NCBI RefSeq assembly: GCF_014204865.1
Contig: NZ_JACHMG010000001.1
Coordinates: forward strand, 6,660,501-6,724,500
From: Amycolatopsis jiangsuensis
GTDB taxonomy: Bacteria > Actinomycetota > Actinomycetes > Mycobacteriales > Pseudonocardiaceae
DNA length: 64,000 nucleotides
Direction of reading: 5' to 3'
In this document: positions 17,459 to 24,878 of the stretch, piece after piece
Numbering within the stretch: position 1 is the stretch's first letter
Layout of the letters: the number at the start of each line of letters is the position of its first letter
Made by a program: the position numbers and the translations under genes
The notes under the pieces: model-generated
Told to the model about the DNA's origin: nothing
What the model saw: the letters and a program-made list of their open reading frames with translations, nothing else
The model's database searches: none

Positions 17459-18370
17459 GTGGGATTCGATCCCGAGGAACTGTACGAGGTGGACTCGGAC
17501 GTCCCCGACCTGGACGGAGCTGTGCTGCTGCACTTCTTCGAGGGTTTCATGGACGCCGGCTCGACCGGTCGGCTGACCGCCGAACACCTCACCGGGGAGG
17601 TCGACAACCGGGTGATCGCCCGGTTCGACGCCGACCGGCTCATCGACTACCGCTCGCGGCGTCCCTCGATGACCTTCGCGGTGGACCACTGGGACGACTA
17701 CGAGACGCCCGAGCTGGTCGTCCGCCTGCTCCACGACGCGGACGGCACGCCGTTCCTCCTGCTGTCCGGCCCGGAGCCCGACCGCGAGTGGGAACGCTTC
17801 GCCGCCGCCGTCCGGCAGCTGGTCGAACGCTGGGGTGTGCGGCTGACCGTGGGCTTCCACGGCATCCCGATGGGCGCACCACACACCCGGCCGCTCGGCG
17901 TCACCGCGCACGCCAACCGCGAGGACCTCGTGGGGGAGCACCAGCCGCTGCCCAACCGGATGCAGGTGCCCGGCAGCGCCGGAGCACTGCTGGAGTACCG
18001 TCTCGGCGAATGGGGTCACGACGCGATGGGGTTCGCCGCGCACGTGCCGCACTACCTCGCCCAGTCGGCCTACCCGGCCGCGGCACTGCAGGTGCTGGAG
18101 AAGATCGGCGAAGCGACCGGGCTGCGGCTTCCCGAGGGTGAGCTGCGCACGGCCGCCCAGGTGGCCAACGCGGAGATCGACCGCCAGGTCGCCGAATCCG
18201 ACGAGGTCGCCGACGTGGTGCACGCGCTGGAGCGGCAGTACGACACGTTCGTCGCCGCGTCCGGACACAGCCTGCTCGCCGAATCCGAGGAACACATGCC
18301 GACCGCGGACGAACTGGGCAGCCAGTTCGAACGCTTCCTCGCCGAACAAGGCGGCGACAGCTCCTCCTGA
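17459..18370 (+). CDS. PAC2-family protein (proteasome assembly chaperone-like)
   Basis: 303 aa. '[20 protein letters not shown]' near the start, '[20 protein letters not shown]' and '[20 protein letters not shown]' are diagnostic of the actinobacterial PAC2 family. These organisms have 20S proteasomes, and PAC2 proteins are related to eukaryotic assembly chaperones and archaeal PbaB, though the bacterial role is unproven. The C-terminus is charged and coiled. The GTG at 17459 has AGGAGG five bases upstream, better than earlier in-frame starts. TACTAT near 17367 is a possible -10. A perfect hairpin terminates the gene. Confidence 0.9.
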   Translation: MGFDPEELYEVDSDVPDLDGAVLLHFFEGFMDAGSTGRLTAEHLTGEVDNRVIARFDADRLIDYRSRRPSMTFAVDHWDDYETPELVVRLLHDADGTPFLLLSGPEPDREWERFAAAVRQLVERWGVRLTVGFHGIPMGAPHTRPLGVTAHANREDLVGEHQPLPNRMQVPGSAGALLEYRLGEWGHDAMGFAAHVPHYLAQSAYPAAALQVLEKIGEATGLRLPEGELRTAAQVANAEIDRQVAESDEVADVVHALERQYDTFVAASGHSLLAESEEHMPTADELGSQFERFLAEQGGDSSS

Positions 18371-18402
18371 GTGGTGAGGCCGGTTCCCACCGGCCTCACC
18401 AC
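18371..18402 (+). terminator. Perfect 14-base stem terminator
   Basis: GTGGTGAGGCCGGT and its complement flank a TCCC loop immediately after the PAC2 stop codon. No U-tract, as usual here. Confidence 0.75.
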
Positions 18403-18420
18403 TCGCGAAGGGCCTGGGGT

Positions 18421-18432
18421 TATCGTCCCTGG
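18421..18432 (+). promoter_or_regulatory. -10 box for a leaderless ATG start
   Basis: TATCGT at 18421-18426 lies six bases before ATG 18433, too close for a ribosome site, so the methyltransferase mRNA probably starts at its first codon. Confidence 0.55.
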
Positions 18433-19302
18433 ATGAACCAGCAGCGCCAAGATCGTTTCACGGCACGGAGTCTGGGGCTTGGGGTGCGCCGGCGGGCCGC
18501 CCTGGTACTGCGCCGGGCCGCCGCCCGGTTGGACGATCCCTATCCGGAACGTCTGTACGAGCTGGAGCGGGAGGTCCGCCGCACGCGCGACGACCTGCAC
18601 GCGGAGCTGGTCCGCCAGGGTGACCGGTTGCTGGACCGGGTCGTGGAGTTCGAGATCCGCAGCCGCCGCGACATCGTGTACGCCGGCGACCAGGACGCGG
18701 CGCTGGAAAGCAACGTGTTCGCGCGCGAGAACCTGGTCGGCGCGCCGCACTTCGGCAGTCCGAAAGAAACCCTGCAGTACGCGCTGTCCCTCGCGCCCAG
18801 CGGCGGGATGGCGCTGGAATTCGGGGTGGCTTCGGGAAACACGCTGCGCACGATCGCGTCCGCGCGTGGTGGGAGCGACGTCTACGGCTTCGATTCCTTC
18901 GACGGGCTGCCCGAGGCGTGGCTCAACGGGATGCCGGCCGGCGCCTTCGCCCGCGAGGACCTGCCGGACGTGCCCGGTGCCGAACTGGTGGTCGGGCTGT
19001 TCTCCGACACCCTAGCCGGATTCCTGGACGACCACCCCGGACCGGTGGATTTCCTGCACGTGGACAGCGATCTCTACAGCTCCGCCAAGACCGTGCTCGA
19101 CCTGGCCGGCCCGCGGCTGCGGGTCGGCAGCATCGTGCACTTCGACGAGTTCTTCAACTTCCCCGGCTGGAAACGGCACGAGTACCGGGCGTGGCTGGAG
19201 CACGTGGCGAAGACCGGGGTGACCTTCGACTACGAGGCCTACACCTACAACGACAACCAGGTCACCGTCCGGATCACCGGCGGGCCCGGGCTGCTGGACT
19301 GA
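18433..19302 (+). CDS. TylF/MycF-like class I SAM methyltransferase
   Basis: 289 aa. After an Arg-rich helical N-terminus (about 1-75), the catalytic domain has 'GGMALEFGVASGNTLRTIA' (SAM motif I), 'YGFDSFDGLPEAW' (the FDSFEGLP signature of TylF-type macrocin O-methyltransferases) and 'VDFLHVDSDLYSSAKTVLD' and 'IVHFDEFFNFPGW' with metal-binding acidic residues. TylF enzymes methylate sugar hydroxyls in antibiotics; here no sugar or polyketide genes are adjacent, so the substrate may be a cell-surface glycan. It abuts, tail to tail with no gap, the orphan mce gene. Confidence 0.85.
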   Translation: MNQQRQDRFTARSLGLGVRRRAALVLRRAAARLDDPYPERLYELEREVRRTRDDLHAELVRQGDRLLDRVVEFEIRSRRDIVYAGDQDAALESNVFARENLVGAPHFGSPKETLQYALSLAPSGGMALEFGVASGNTLRTIASARGGSDVYGFDSFDGLPEAWLNGMPAGAFAREDLPDVPGAELVVGLFSDTLAGFLDDHPGPVDFLHVDSDLYSSAKTVLDLAGPRLRVGSIVHFDEFFNFPGWKRHEYRAWLEHVAKTGVTFDYEAYTYNDNQVTVRITGGPGLLD

Positions 19303-20283
19303 TCACCGCGGAAAGCAGCCGGGTTCGTTGACCGGCCCGATCGCGGGCGGCAGCAGTCCACAGAGGTAGCCGTCGACCCAGTGGCCGTTGCCGGTGAGGT
19401 TCGTGGCCAGGCGGATCAGCGGGGCGAGGCCGCGGATTCCCTCCGCGAGCGAGTCCTGGTCGCGCTGCAGCAGCGTGCTCAGCTGGGCGAGCACGGGGGC
19501 CAGGCTGCGGTCGTTGTCGGAGACGAGGCCGGACAGCTCGGTCGCCAGCCGGCGGGACCCTTCGAGCAACGCGGAAATCGCCGACTCGCGGCGTTGCACC
19601 TCGGTGAGCAGGCGGTTGCCGTCGAGGAGGAGACGGTGCACCTCGGCGTCGCGTCCGGCGAGTGTGGCCGAGGCTGCGCGGGTGCCGGCCAGCAGGTGGG
19701 TGAGCTGGGCGTCGCGGGAGGCCACCGAATCGGAGAGCCGGGAAAGACCGTCGAGTGCGGTGCGCACGGAGGCCGGTGTGTGCGCGAAAGCCTGGGTGAT
19801 CGCCTGGAAGCTACGGGAAAGTCGCGCGGTGTCGAGGCGGTCGATGGTCGTGGACAGCCGCTGAAACGCCGGCAGGACGTCGTACAGGGCGGTCGTGCGG
19901 GCCCGCGGGATCGGTACGTCGGGGTCGAGCTGCTCGCTTCCGACCGGGTCGAGCGCGAGATACTTCTGGCCGAGCACCGTTTTCAGCCGGATCGAAGCCG
20001 TGCTGTCCGCGCCCAACCAGGCCCCGGACACGCGGAACGAAACCCGCACGGACGCCCCGTCCAGCGCGATCCCGGCCACCCGGCCGACCTTGACGCCCGC
20101 GATGCGCACGTCGTCGCCCGCCCGGAGCCCGGCCGCTTCGCTGAACTCGGCGGCGTAACCGGTGCCGTCGCCGATCACCGGAAGGCTCCGCGCGTTCAGC
20201 GCCACGACGATCCCCAGCACCAGCACGGTCAGCCCGGCCAGGGCTGTGTGCACAGGGTGCCGGGTTGCCTCCACAGCGTGCAT
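19303..20283 (-). CDS. Orphan Mce/MlaD-domain protein, MceC-like
   Basis: 326 aa: one N-terminal membrane helix ('TALAGLTVLVLGIVVALNA'), an MlaD domain ('GYAAEFSEAAGLRAGDDVRI' to 'LGQKYLALDP', about 42-118) and a long helical body ending 'DGYLCGLLPPAIG'. Its layout and tail ('WVDGYLCGLL') match the MceC protein of the operon near 60.5 kb ('WIDTYLCGLI'), which suggests a duplicated mceC. It is not flanked by YrbE or other mce genes. It may be an alternative subunit of an Mce lipid transporter. ATG has GGTGG upstream. Confidence 0.88.
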   Translation of the reverse strand: MHAVEATRHPVHTALAGLTVLVLGIVVALNARSLPVIGDGTGYAAEFSEAAGLRAGDDVRIAGVKVGRVAGIALDGASVRVSFRVSGAWLGADSTASIRLKTVLGQKYLALDPVGSEQLDPDVPIPRARTTALYDVLPAFQRLSTTIDRLDTARLSRSFQAITQAFAHTPASVRTALDGLSRLSDSVASRDAQLTHLLAGTRAASATLAGRDAEVHRLLLDGNRLLTEVQRRESAISALLEGSRRLATELSGLVSDNDRSLAPVLAQLSTLLQRDQDSLAEGIRGLAPLIRLATNLTGNGHWVDGYLCGLLPPAIGPVNEPGCFPR

Positions 20284-20399
20284 GGTGAACCACCCACGTG
20301 AGTGAGGCCAGCCACTCCACTCGAACGGGGTATGGCGGGCCCGTTTCCCGTAAGTCCACAAAGGACGGTGTTTCGACCCCTGCACTGCCCGGGTAACCG

Positions 20400-20420
20400 G
20401 GGGATCCGCAACGGATCCCC
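20400..20420. promoter_or_regulatory. Hairpin or operator in a divergent promoter region
   Basis: GGGGATCCG-CAA-CGGATCCCC has perfect 9-base arms. It lies between the divergent orphan mce gene and the 65-aa gene, so an operator is likelier than a terminator. Confidence 0.45.
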
Positions 20421-20543
20421 GGCTGCCCCGGGGCACGGCGAGTGATCGGGGTCATCGGAACATCCGGCGCCGGAACGCCGTTGAGGAAGTAGGACCGCGC
20501 GCGGGAACCCCTCGCGCCGACGCCCGCACGGGGAGGAGCCACC

Positions 20544-20741
20544 ATGCGAGACCTGACCACCGGACTGCACCCGGCGCCGGACCTCGTCACCGACGAGGCC
20601 GACACCGGCGCCCAGGAAGCCCGCCGCCGCAAGGCCGCACTGGCAGTGGCCTCACGAGCCAAGGACGCCGACGAATGCGCCCTGCTGCTGGACATGCTGG
20701 GCCTGCACACCGGCGGCACCAGCCGCACCGAGGTGGCGTAG
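20544..20741 (+). CDS. Small hypothetical protein, 65 aa
   Basis: A soluble, mostly helical protein: an acidic N-terminal stretch (LHPAPDLVTDEADTGAQEAR) and a basic-acidic helix ending 'KDADECALLLDMLGLHTGG'. The segment 'DADECALLLDMLGL' resembles short actinobacterial proteins that occur near regulators, but I cannot name a family. GGGAGGAG is well placed before ATG. It is divergent from the orphan mce gene. Confidence 0.65.
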   Translation: MRDLTTGLHPAPDLVTDEADTGAQEARRRKAALAVASRAKDADECALLLDMLGLHTGGTSRTEVA

Positions 20742-21655
20742 CCGGACCCGAGCCCGGGACGGCTCGGTTTGAGACGGCTCGGCCCCCAGTGAGCCGGTTG
20801 GGATCGCTGCGGCGGTTCAGTTCGAGCGGGCGTGGCTGGAGCGGGTCGGGCCGAGACGGGTTCGGCCGTTGTCGTTCGGCTGAATCAACCCGCCGAAACG
20901 GTCCGCGCGAGGCGGTCCGGCTGCATTGAGTGGGCCTGCTGGTCCTTTGGTTGGGACGAGTGGGCAAGAGTGTGCGCGAGCCGGGCTGCTTCATCGGAGC
21001 GGGTTCGCCCTGGGTTGCCCGACCGGACGGGGAGCGAAGCCATCGGGCTGGCTCCAGTGAGTTGGCCGGGATGGCTTTGCCTGGATCGATCGCTCGACGG
21101 AGGCGCGTGCAGCCGTGTTCCCTCGAGGTATCTGCTGCTGCGTCCCGAACTTACTGCCACGTCCGCACGCGCCACCGCGCCCGCGAACGCCACCGCGCCC
21201 GCGAACGCCACCGCGCCCGCGAACGCCACCGCGCCCGGGGACGCTCTATCGCGCCTGAAATCGCCACCGCATCCGGAGATCGCCACCGCGCCCTGGAATC
21301 GCGGGAATCACGCGCCTGCGACGCTGACGGCCGCCGGTTCGGCGCATGTCATCGTTGTCTCCCAAGCAGTAGGCGGCTTACCTGCGCCCCTCAGTCGCGC
21401 CTCGTATCGCTGTCATCGTTGTCACCAACGGAGTTTTTCCGTTCGCTGGCAGCGCAATGCGACGCGCCGTGGCGGAAACCCAGTGCCTGCCGGGGAGTGC
21501 GGCATACTCACTCCATCGGTCCAATCGCATGCTTCGGTACCGGAACCGCGGGTAGTCTTGTACTCCAAGAGGGAGCGCGTCCGCCGTATCTGTCACTCTG
21601 GTGGAGCATCCGTCAAGGGGAGAGGCCGAGTGGGATCGGTCGCGGGGAGGGGAAC
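20742..21655. other. Gene-poor, repeat-rich stretch of 914 bases
   Basis: No convincing gene. The left third has recurring CGGCTCG/GAGCCGG words. The middle carries an 18-base tandem repeat with decayed copies to its right. At the right, GGAGTG and CACTCC (21494-21499, 21509-21514) form a short inverted repeat, and TAGTCT near 21555 may be the -10 of the next gene. Base composition is slightly lower in GC than the neighbours. Open frames here are repeat-driven (Ala-Val-Ala-Phe-Ala-Gly) and lack ribosome sites. Confidence 0.6.
21173..21244. repeat. Four tandem copies of an 18-base unit
   Basis: The unit CACCGCGCCCGCGAACGC is perfect in copies one to three and changed at two bases in copy four. 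Degenerate CGCCACCGC(G/A)(C/T)CC words continue to about 21300. There are no spacers, so it is not a CRISPR array. Confidence 0.8.
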
Positions 21656-22120
21656 GTGGTGCAGGATTCGGGGAGTGCGGTCCGTGGCGACTATCTGACC
21701 CGCCAGCGGCATGCGCTGGCGGGGGCGTTGCGCCACGGCAAGGGCAAGCGCAGTTACCAGCTGGCGGAGCATCTTTCGGCCGAGGGCGAGGTGCACCGGG
21801 CGGACGTGCTGGCCGCGACCACTCTTTTCCTGGCGTGCCGGGCCGTGCGGGAGGGCGATGCCGAGGCCGCGACCCGGTTCACCCGGCGGTTGCGCCGGAT
21901 GGACAAGGGCAGCGTCGAACTCGTGCACCAGCTGATGTGGCTGGAAACCGGCCGCGAGCAGGGCTGGCTGCCGCGTCCGCAGTACGACGCGTTGCTGGCC
22001 TACGCCCGGCGCGAGAAGCGGTTCGACCTCGCGCTGCGGGCCGTGCCGATCCAGGCTCGCGAAGCCGAGGCTTCCGGCTGGTGGGCAGAACTCGAACACC
22101 AGCTCGGCCCCTGGAACTGA
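21656..22120 (+). CDS. Unrecognised helical protein, 154 aa
   Basis: An all-helical, basic protein. It opens with 'GDYLTRQRHALAGALRHGKG', then helices 'SYQLAEHLSAEGEVHRADVL', 'ATTLFLACRAVREGDAEAAT' and 'GSVELVHQLMWLETGREQGW', ending at 'WWAELEHQLGPWN'. The helix pairs have the look of TPR- or ANTAR-like hairpins, but I assign no family. GGGGAGGGGAAC gives a strong ribosome site for GTG 21656. It converges on the reverse transcriptase with only 16 bases between stops. It could be a retron partner, yet nothing in its sequence shows toxin or nuclease motifs. Confidence 0.7.
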   Translation: MVQDSGSAVRGDYLTRQRHALAGALRHGKGKRSYQLAEHLSAEGEVHRADVLAATTLFLACRAVREGDAEAATRFTRRLRRMDKGSVELVHQLMWLETGREQGWLPRPQYDALLAYARREKRFDLALRAVPIQAREAEASGWWAELEHQLGPWN

Positions 22121-22136
22121 ACTGCGGAACCAGCAG

Positions 22137-23189
22137 TCAATCCCAGTCGATACCACGAAACAGCGCGGTCAGCTTCGCGCCGCGAGCCGGATTCGTGGCG
22201 GACACCCAGGCGATTCTGCCGAGCAGATGGGCCCGGAAATCCGGGTGGCCGGAGCGGTTCTGCGCCGCCGGGCCGGTTCGTGCGCAGTTGTGCAGGACCG
22301 CCCGCAGTTCGTCGTACTGGGCGCGTGCGACAGCGGGTTCCGCGTTCACCACGAGCCCGGCCACCCGTTGCTGCCGGTACGCGGGAACCACCGACGTCTT
22401 GTCGTCACGCAGGCGGAATCCTTCGTCGGTGACGATCCGGCGGACGCCGGGCAGGAGCCGGTGCAGCGGCAGAGCCGTACCGCCGGAAAAGGCGAGATCG
22501 TCGGCGTAGCGGGTGTAGCTCGCGTCGAGACTCGCGGCCAGGCCGGACAGCCGCCGGTCGAGGTGGTTCGTCACCGCGTTGGCGACCGACGGTGAGGACG
22601 GCGCGCCTTGCGGCAGGTGACTTCCGGCGAGCTGGTTGAGCAGCCGGGTCCTGGCCGGAGCCGTGCGCAGCACATCGACGGGCGTGCGCGTGGTGAGGAT
22701 CCCGGCGAGCGCGGAGCCCACAGCGGGTGGATAGCCGGCCAGCCCCAGCAGCGATCGCACGCGCGCCGCGGACACCGTGGGGAAGAAGCCCTCGAGATCC
22801 ATCCGCACCACGATCGGCTGCCCGGCATGTGGCCGCGCGCACGTGTGGATCGACCGGCCGCGGCGGAATCCGTGCGCGGCCTCGTGCACCGGCAGCGCGT
22901 CGAGCACGTGCCGGCGGACCCTGCGTTGCAGCTCGGCCAGCCGTGGTTTCGGCTGTTCGATCAGCCGGACGCCGCCGGCGGCGGTCAGGATCCAGTGGTG
23001 GCGGTAGTGGCGCAGCCGGGCGGGCGCACGGCGGTTCCAGCCCCGGTCGTCGGCGAACCAGCTCAGCTCACCGGGCGTGAGATCGAGCGCCGCGGCGCAT
23101 TCGTCGAACGTCGTCCACCGCGCGACCTGCCAGCGCCACACCGGCATCGGCCCGAGCAGCGACGCGGAGGTGACTCTTTCTCCGTTCAT
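22137..23189 (-). CDS. Retron-type reverse transcriptase
   Basis: 350 aa, RT domain only with an N-terminal extension ('LDLTPGELSWFADDRGWNRR'). Motifs in order: 'VRLIEQPKPRLAELQRRV' (about 75-91), 'HGFRRGRSIHTCARPH' (106-121, a variant of the retron NAxxH box with Cys for Asn), 'RMDLEGFFPTV' (catalytic Asp131), 'LPQGAPSSPSVAN' (192-204), 'YTRYADDLAFSG' (catalytic Asp230/231), and 'VAGLVVN' (276-282, a variant of the retron VTG box). No maturase, endonuclease or protease domain. Retron RTs make multicopy single-stranded DNA from a nearby structured RNA and usually defend against phage with an effector. Neither effector nor RNA is certain here. Confidence 0.9.
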   Translation of the reverse strand: MNGERVTSASLLGPMPVWRWQVARWTTFDECAAALDLTPGELSWFADDRGWNRRAPARLRHYRHHWILTAAGGVRLIEQPKPRLAELQRRVRRHVLDALPVHEAAHGFRRGRSIHTCARPHAGQPIVVRMDLEGFFPTVSAARVRSLLGLAGYPPAVGSALAGILTTRTPVDVLRTAPARTRLLNQLAGSHLPQGAPSSPSVANAVTNHLDRRLSGLAASLDASYTRYADDLAFSGGTALPLHRLLPGVRRIVTDEGFRLRDDKTSVVPAYRQQRVAGLVVNAEPAVARAQYDELRAVLHNCARTGPAAQNRSGHPDFRAHLLGRIAWVSATNPARGAKLTALFRGIDWD

Positions 23190-23350
23190 CCGCGCGGTCT
23201 TGCACGCGGAGCGTGCCGCGCTCGCGTGGGGTGCGGTGCCTGCGTGTCGTCCTGCTCCCCGGGGTTGCCCCGGAGTGGGTGGTGATCCACCGGCTCACCT
23301 CCGCGTCGCCGCGGCCCACTCTAGACGAACGGCACACGTGGGGGACGAGC
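23190..23350 (-). other. Candidate msr-msd (retron RNA) region, unproven
   Basis: The 161 bases upstream of the RT are non-coding. On the minus strand, GTGTGCCG (23330-23337) can pair through all 8 bases (one G-U) with CGGCACGC (23211-23218), as a1/a2 repeats would. Between them is a hairpin CCGGGG-TTG-CCCCGG (23259-23273), and GCACGC/GCGTGC pairs near the RT start. The conserved priming AGC is not clear, and the space is short for large retron RNAs. This is suggestive only. Confidence 0.3.
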
Positions 23351-24721
23351 TCATGCGATGCCTCGAGAATGCCCGCGCCAGAACGGGGCGCGCAACGCTC
23401 GTTTGTCGACCTTGCCGACCGCGGTCAACGGCAGGTGATCGGTGATCTCCACAGCGGCGGGTACGAAATGCTCGCCACCCAGCTCCTCTCGGACGTGCGC
23501 ACGTAGTTCGCCGGCGGTGACCGCGCCGGCGGTGACGACCACCGCGTGCACGAGTTCGCCTTCGCCGCCGGGCCCGGGGACCGCGAACACCGCGGCGTTG
23601 CGCACCCGGGGGTGGCCGAGCAGCGCGTGTTCCACAGCCGTCGACGCCACCTTGGTGCCGTGCTCACCGGTGACGATCACGTCGCCGGAGCGGTCGTGCA
23701 GGTAGAGGTAACCGTCCTCGTCGAAGTGGCCGAGATCGCCGGTCGGCAGCCAGCCGTCGCCGATCGGCGGCCGCCCGTGGTAACCCTCCATCATGGACAG
23801 TCCTCGTACGGAGACCTCGCCGTCCTCGACACGGGCTTCCATTCCCGGCACGATCCGGCCGACCGAACCCAGCAGCTCGGGCCGCTCGAGCACCTCGGCG
23901 GCGGAGATGCTGGCGATCATCGGCGCCTCGGTGAGCCCGTAGCCCTGACCGACCACCGGCCCGAACACCGACAGCGCCTCGGTCAGCCGGCGAGGCGACA
24001 AGGGTGCGGCGCCGAGGGAGAGCTGCCGCACGCTGGAAAGATCCGTGCGGTGCAAGGAAGGGCTGTCCAGCACGGCGGCCAGCCGTGCGGGTGTGAGGGA
24101 TAGGGCGGTGACGCGGTGCCGCTCGATGGCGGCGAGCACGGCGTCCGCGTCGAACTTCCGGTGCAGCACGACGGTGTCGCCGCAGAGCAGCGCGCCGAGC
24201 ACGGCGGCGTTTCCGGTCATGTGGGTCAGTGGTGCGGTGACGAGTACGGTCCGGGTGCCGTCCGGGCGGAAGATCCCGGCCATGCCGTCGTAGATGCCGC
24301 GGTGGCGGATCAGCTTGGGTACGCCGGTGGTGCCGCCGCTGGGGAACACCGTGGTGACGCCGCCGGGCAGCGTGTCCGGAGTGGACGGTTCCGATCCGGC
24401 CAGCGCGTCCAGGTCGCTGTCTGTGAGCAAGGCCGCGCCGGTCGTCTCCAGGGCGGCCGCACGGGCCGGTCGGCTGGCCGACGCGGCGATCAGCAGCACG
24501 TCCACCCCGCGCAGCTGTGCGGCCAGCTGCGCGAGGACGATCTCGGGCCGGTTGCCGGCGTCGATCGCCACCGTCCCGTGCACACCGGAAAGCCCGCCGT
24601 AAAAGCGGGACAGCAACTCCCCGGCCTCGCGGTAGGTCAGAGTGGTGCCGTCGTGGTGGAACAACACGTGGTCGCCGCCGTCGTCGAGCGCGGCGAGTAC
24701 CCGGGACAGGAAGACGCTCAC
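23351..24721 (-). CDS. Acyl-CoA synthetase/AMP-dependent ligase
   Basis: 456 aa of the ANL superfamily. The phosphate loop is 'FPSGGTTGVPKLIRH', motif A5 'GQGYGLTEAPMIA', hinge 'TGDLGHFDEDGYLYLHDRSG', and the catalytic Lys is in 'LPLTAVGKVDKRALR'. It would activate a carboxylic acid as acyl-AMP and then acyl-CoA. It is somewhat shorter than typical ligases at the N-terminus. GTG 24721 is preceded by TACGGT and six bases, so the transcript is probably leaderless. Substrate unknown. Confidence 0.9.
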   Translation of the reverse strand: MSVFLSRVLAALDDGGDHVLFHHDGTTLTYREAGELLSRFYGGLSGVHGTVAIDAGNRPEIVLAQLAAQLRGVDVLLIAASASRPARAAALETTGAALLTDSDLDALAGSEPSTPDTLPGGVTTVFPSGGTTGVPKLIRHRGIYDGMAGIFRPDGTRTVLVTAPLTHMTGNAAVLGALLCGDTVVLHRKFDADAVLAAIERHRVTALSLTPARLAAVLDSPSLHRTDLSSVRQLSLGAAPLSPRRLTEALSVFGPVVGQGYGLTEAPMIASISAAEVLERPELLGSVGRIVPGMEARVEDGEVSVRGLSMMEGYHGRPPIGDGWLPTGDLGHFDEDGYLYLHDRSGDVIVTGEHGTKVASTAVEHALLGHPRVRNAAVFAVPGPGGEGELVHAVVVTAGAVTAGELRAHVREELGGEHFVPAAVEITDHLPLTAVGKVDKRALRAPFWRGHSRGIA

Positions 24722-24878
24722 CGCCCCACCGTAGCCGGGACTCCGCCGAGACCGTCCGGCGTCCACTTCGGACGGATCGGCGGGCAGCCGGGTATTACGG
24801 ACATCGGACGCGCATCGGTCGGAAAGTTTCCCTCGGTCACCCGCAAGCGTTACCGTGTGGGCCACTGGAGGGAGCACC

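Noticed and set aside
21173-21244. CRISPR-like array
   Set aside because: Units are directly joined, with no spacers, and no cas gene is in the window.
20885-21286. Minus-strand frame with AVAFAG repeats
   Set aside because: It is produced by the 18-base tandem repeat and has no ribosome site.
22137-23189. Group II intron or transposon RT
   Set aside because: No maturase or endonuclease domain, no intron RNA ends, and the motifs fit the retron type better.
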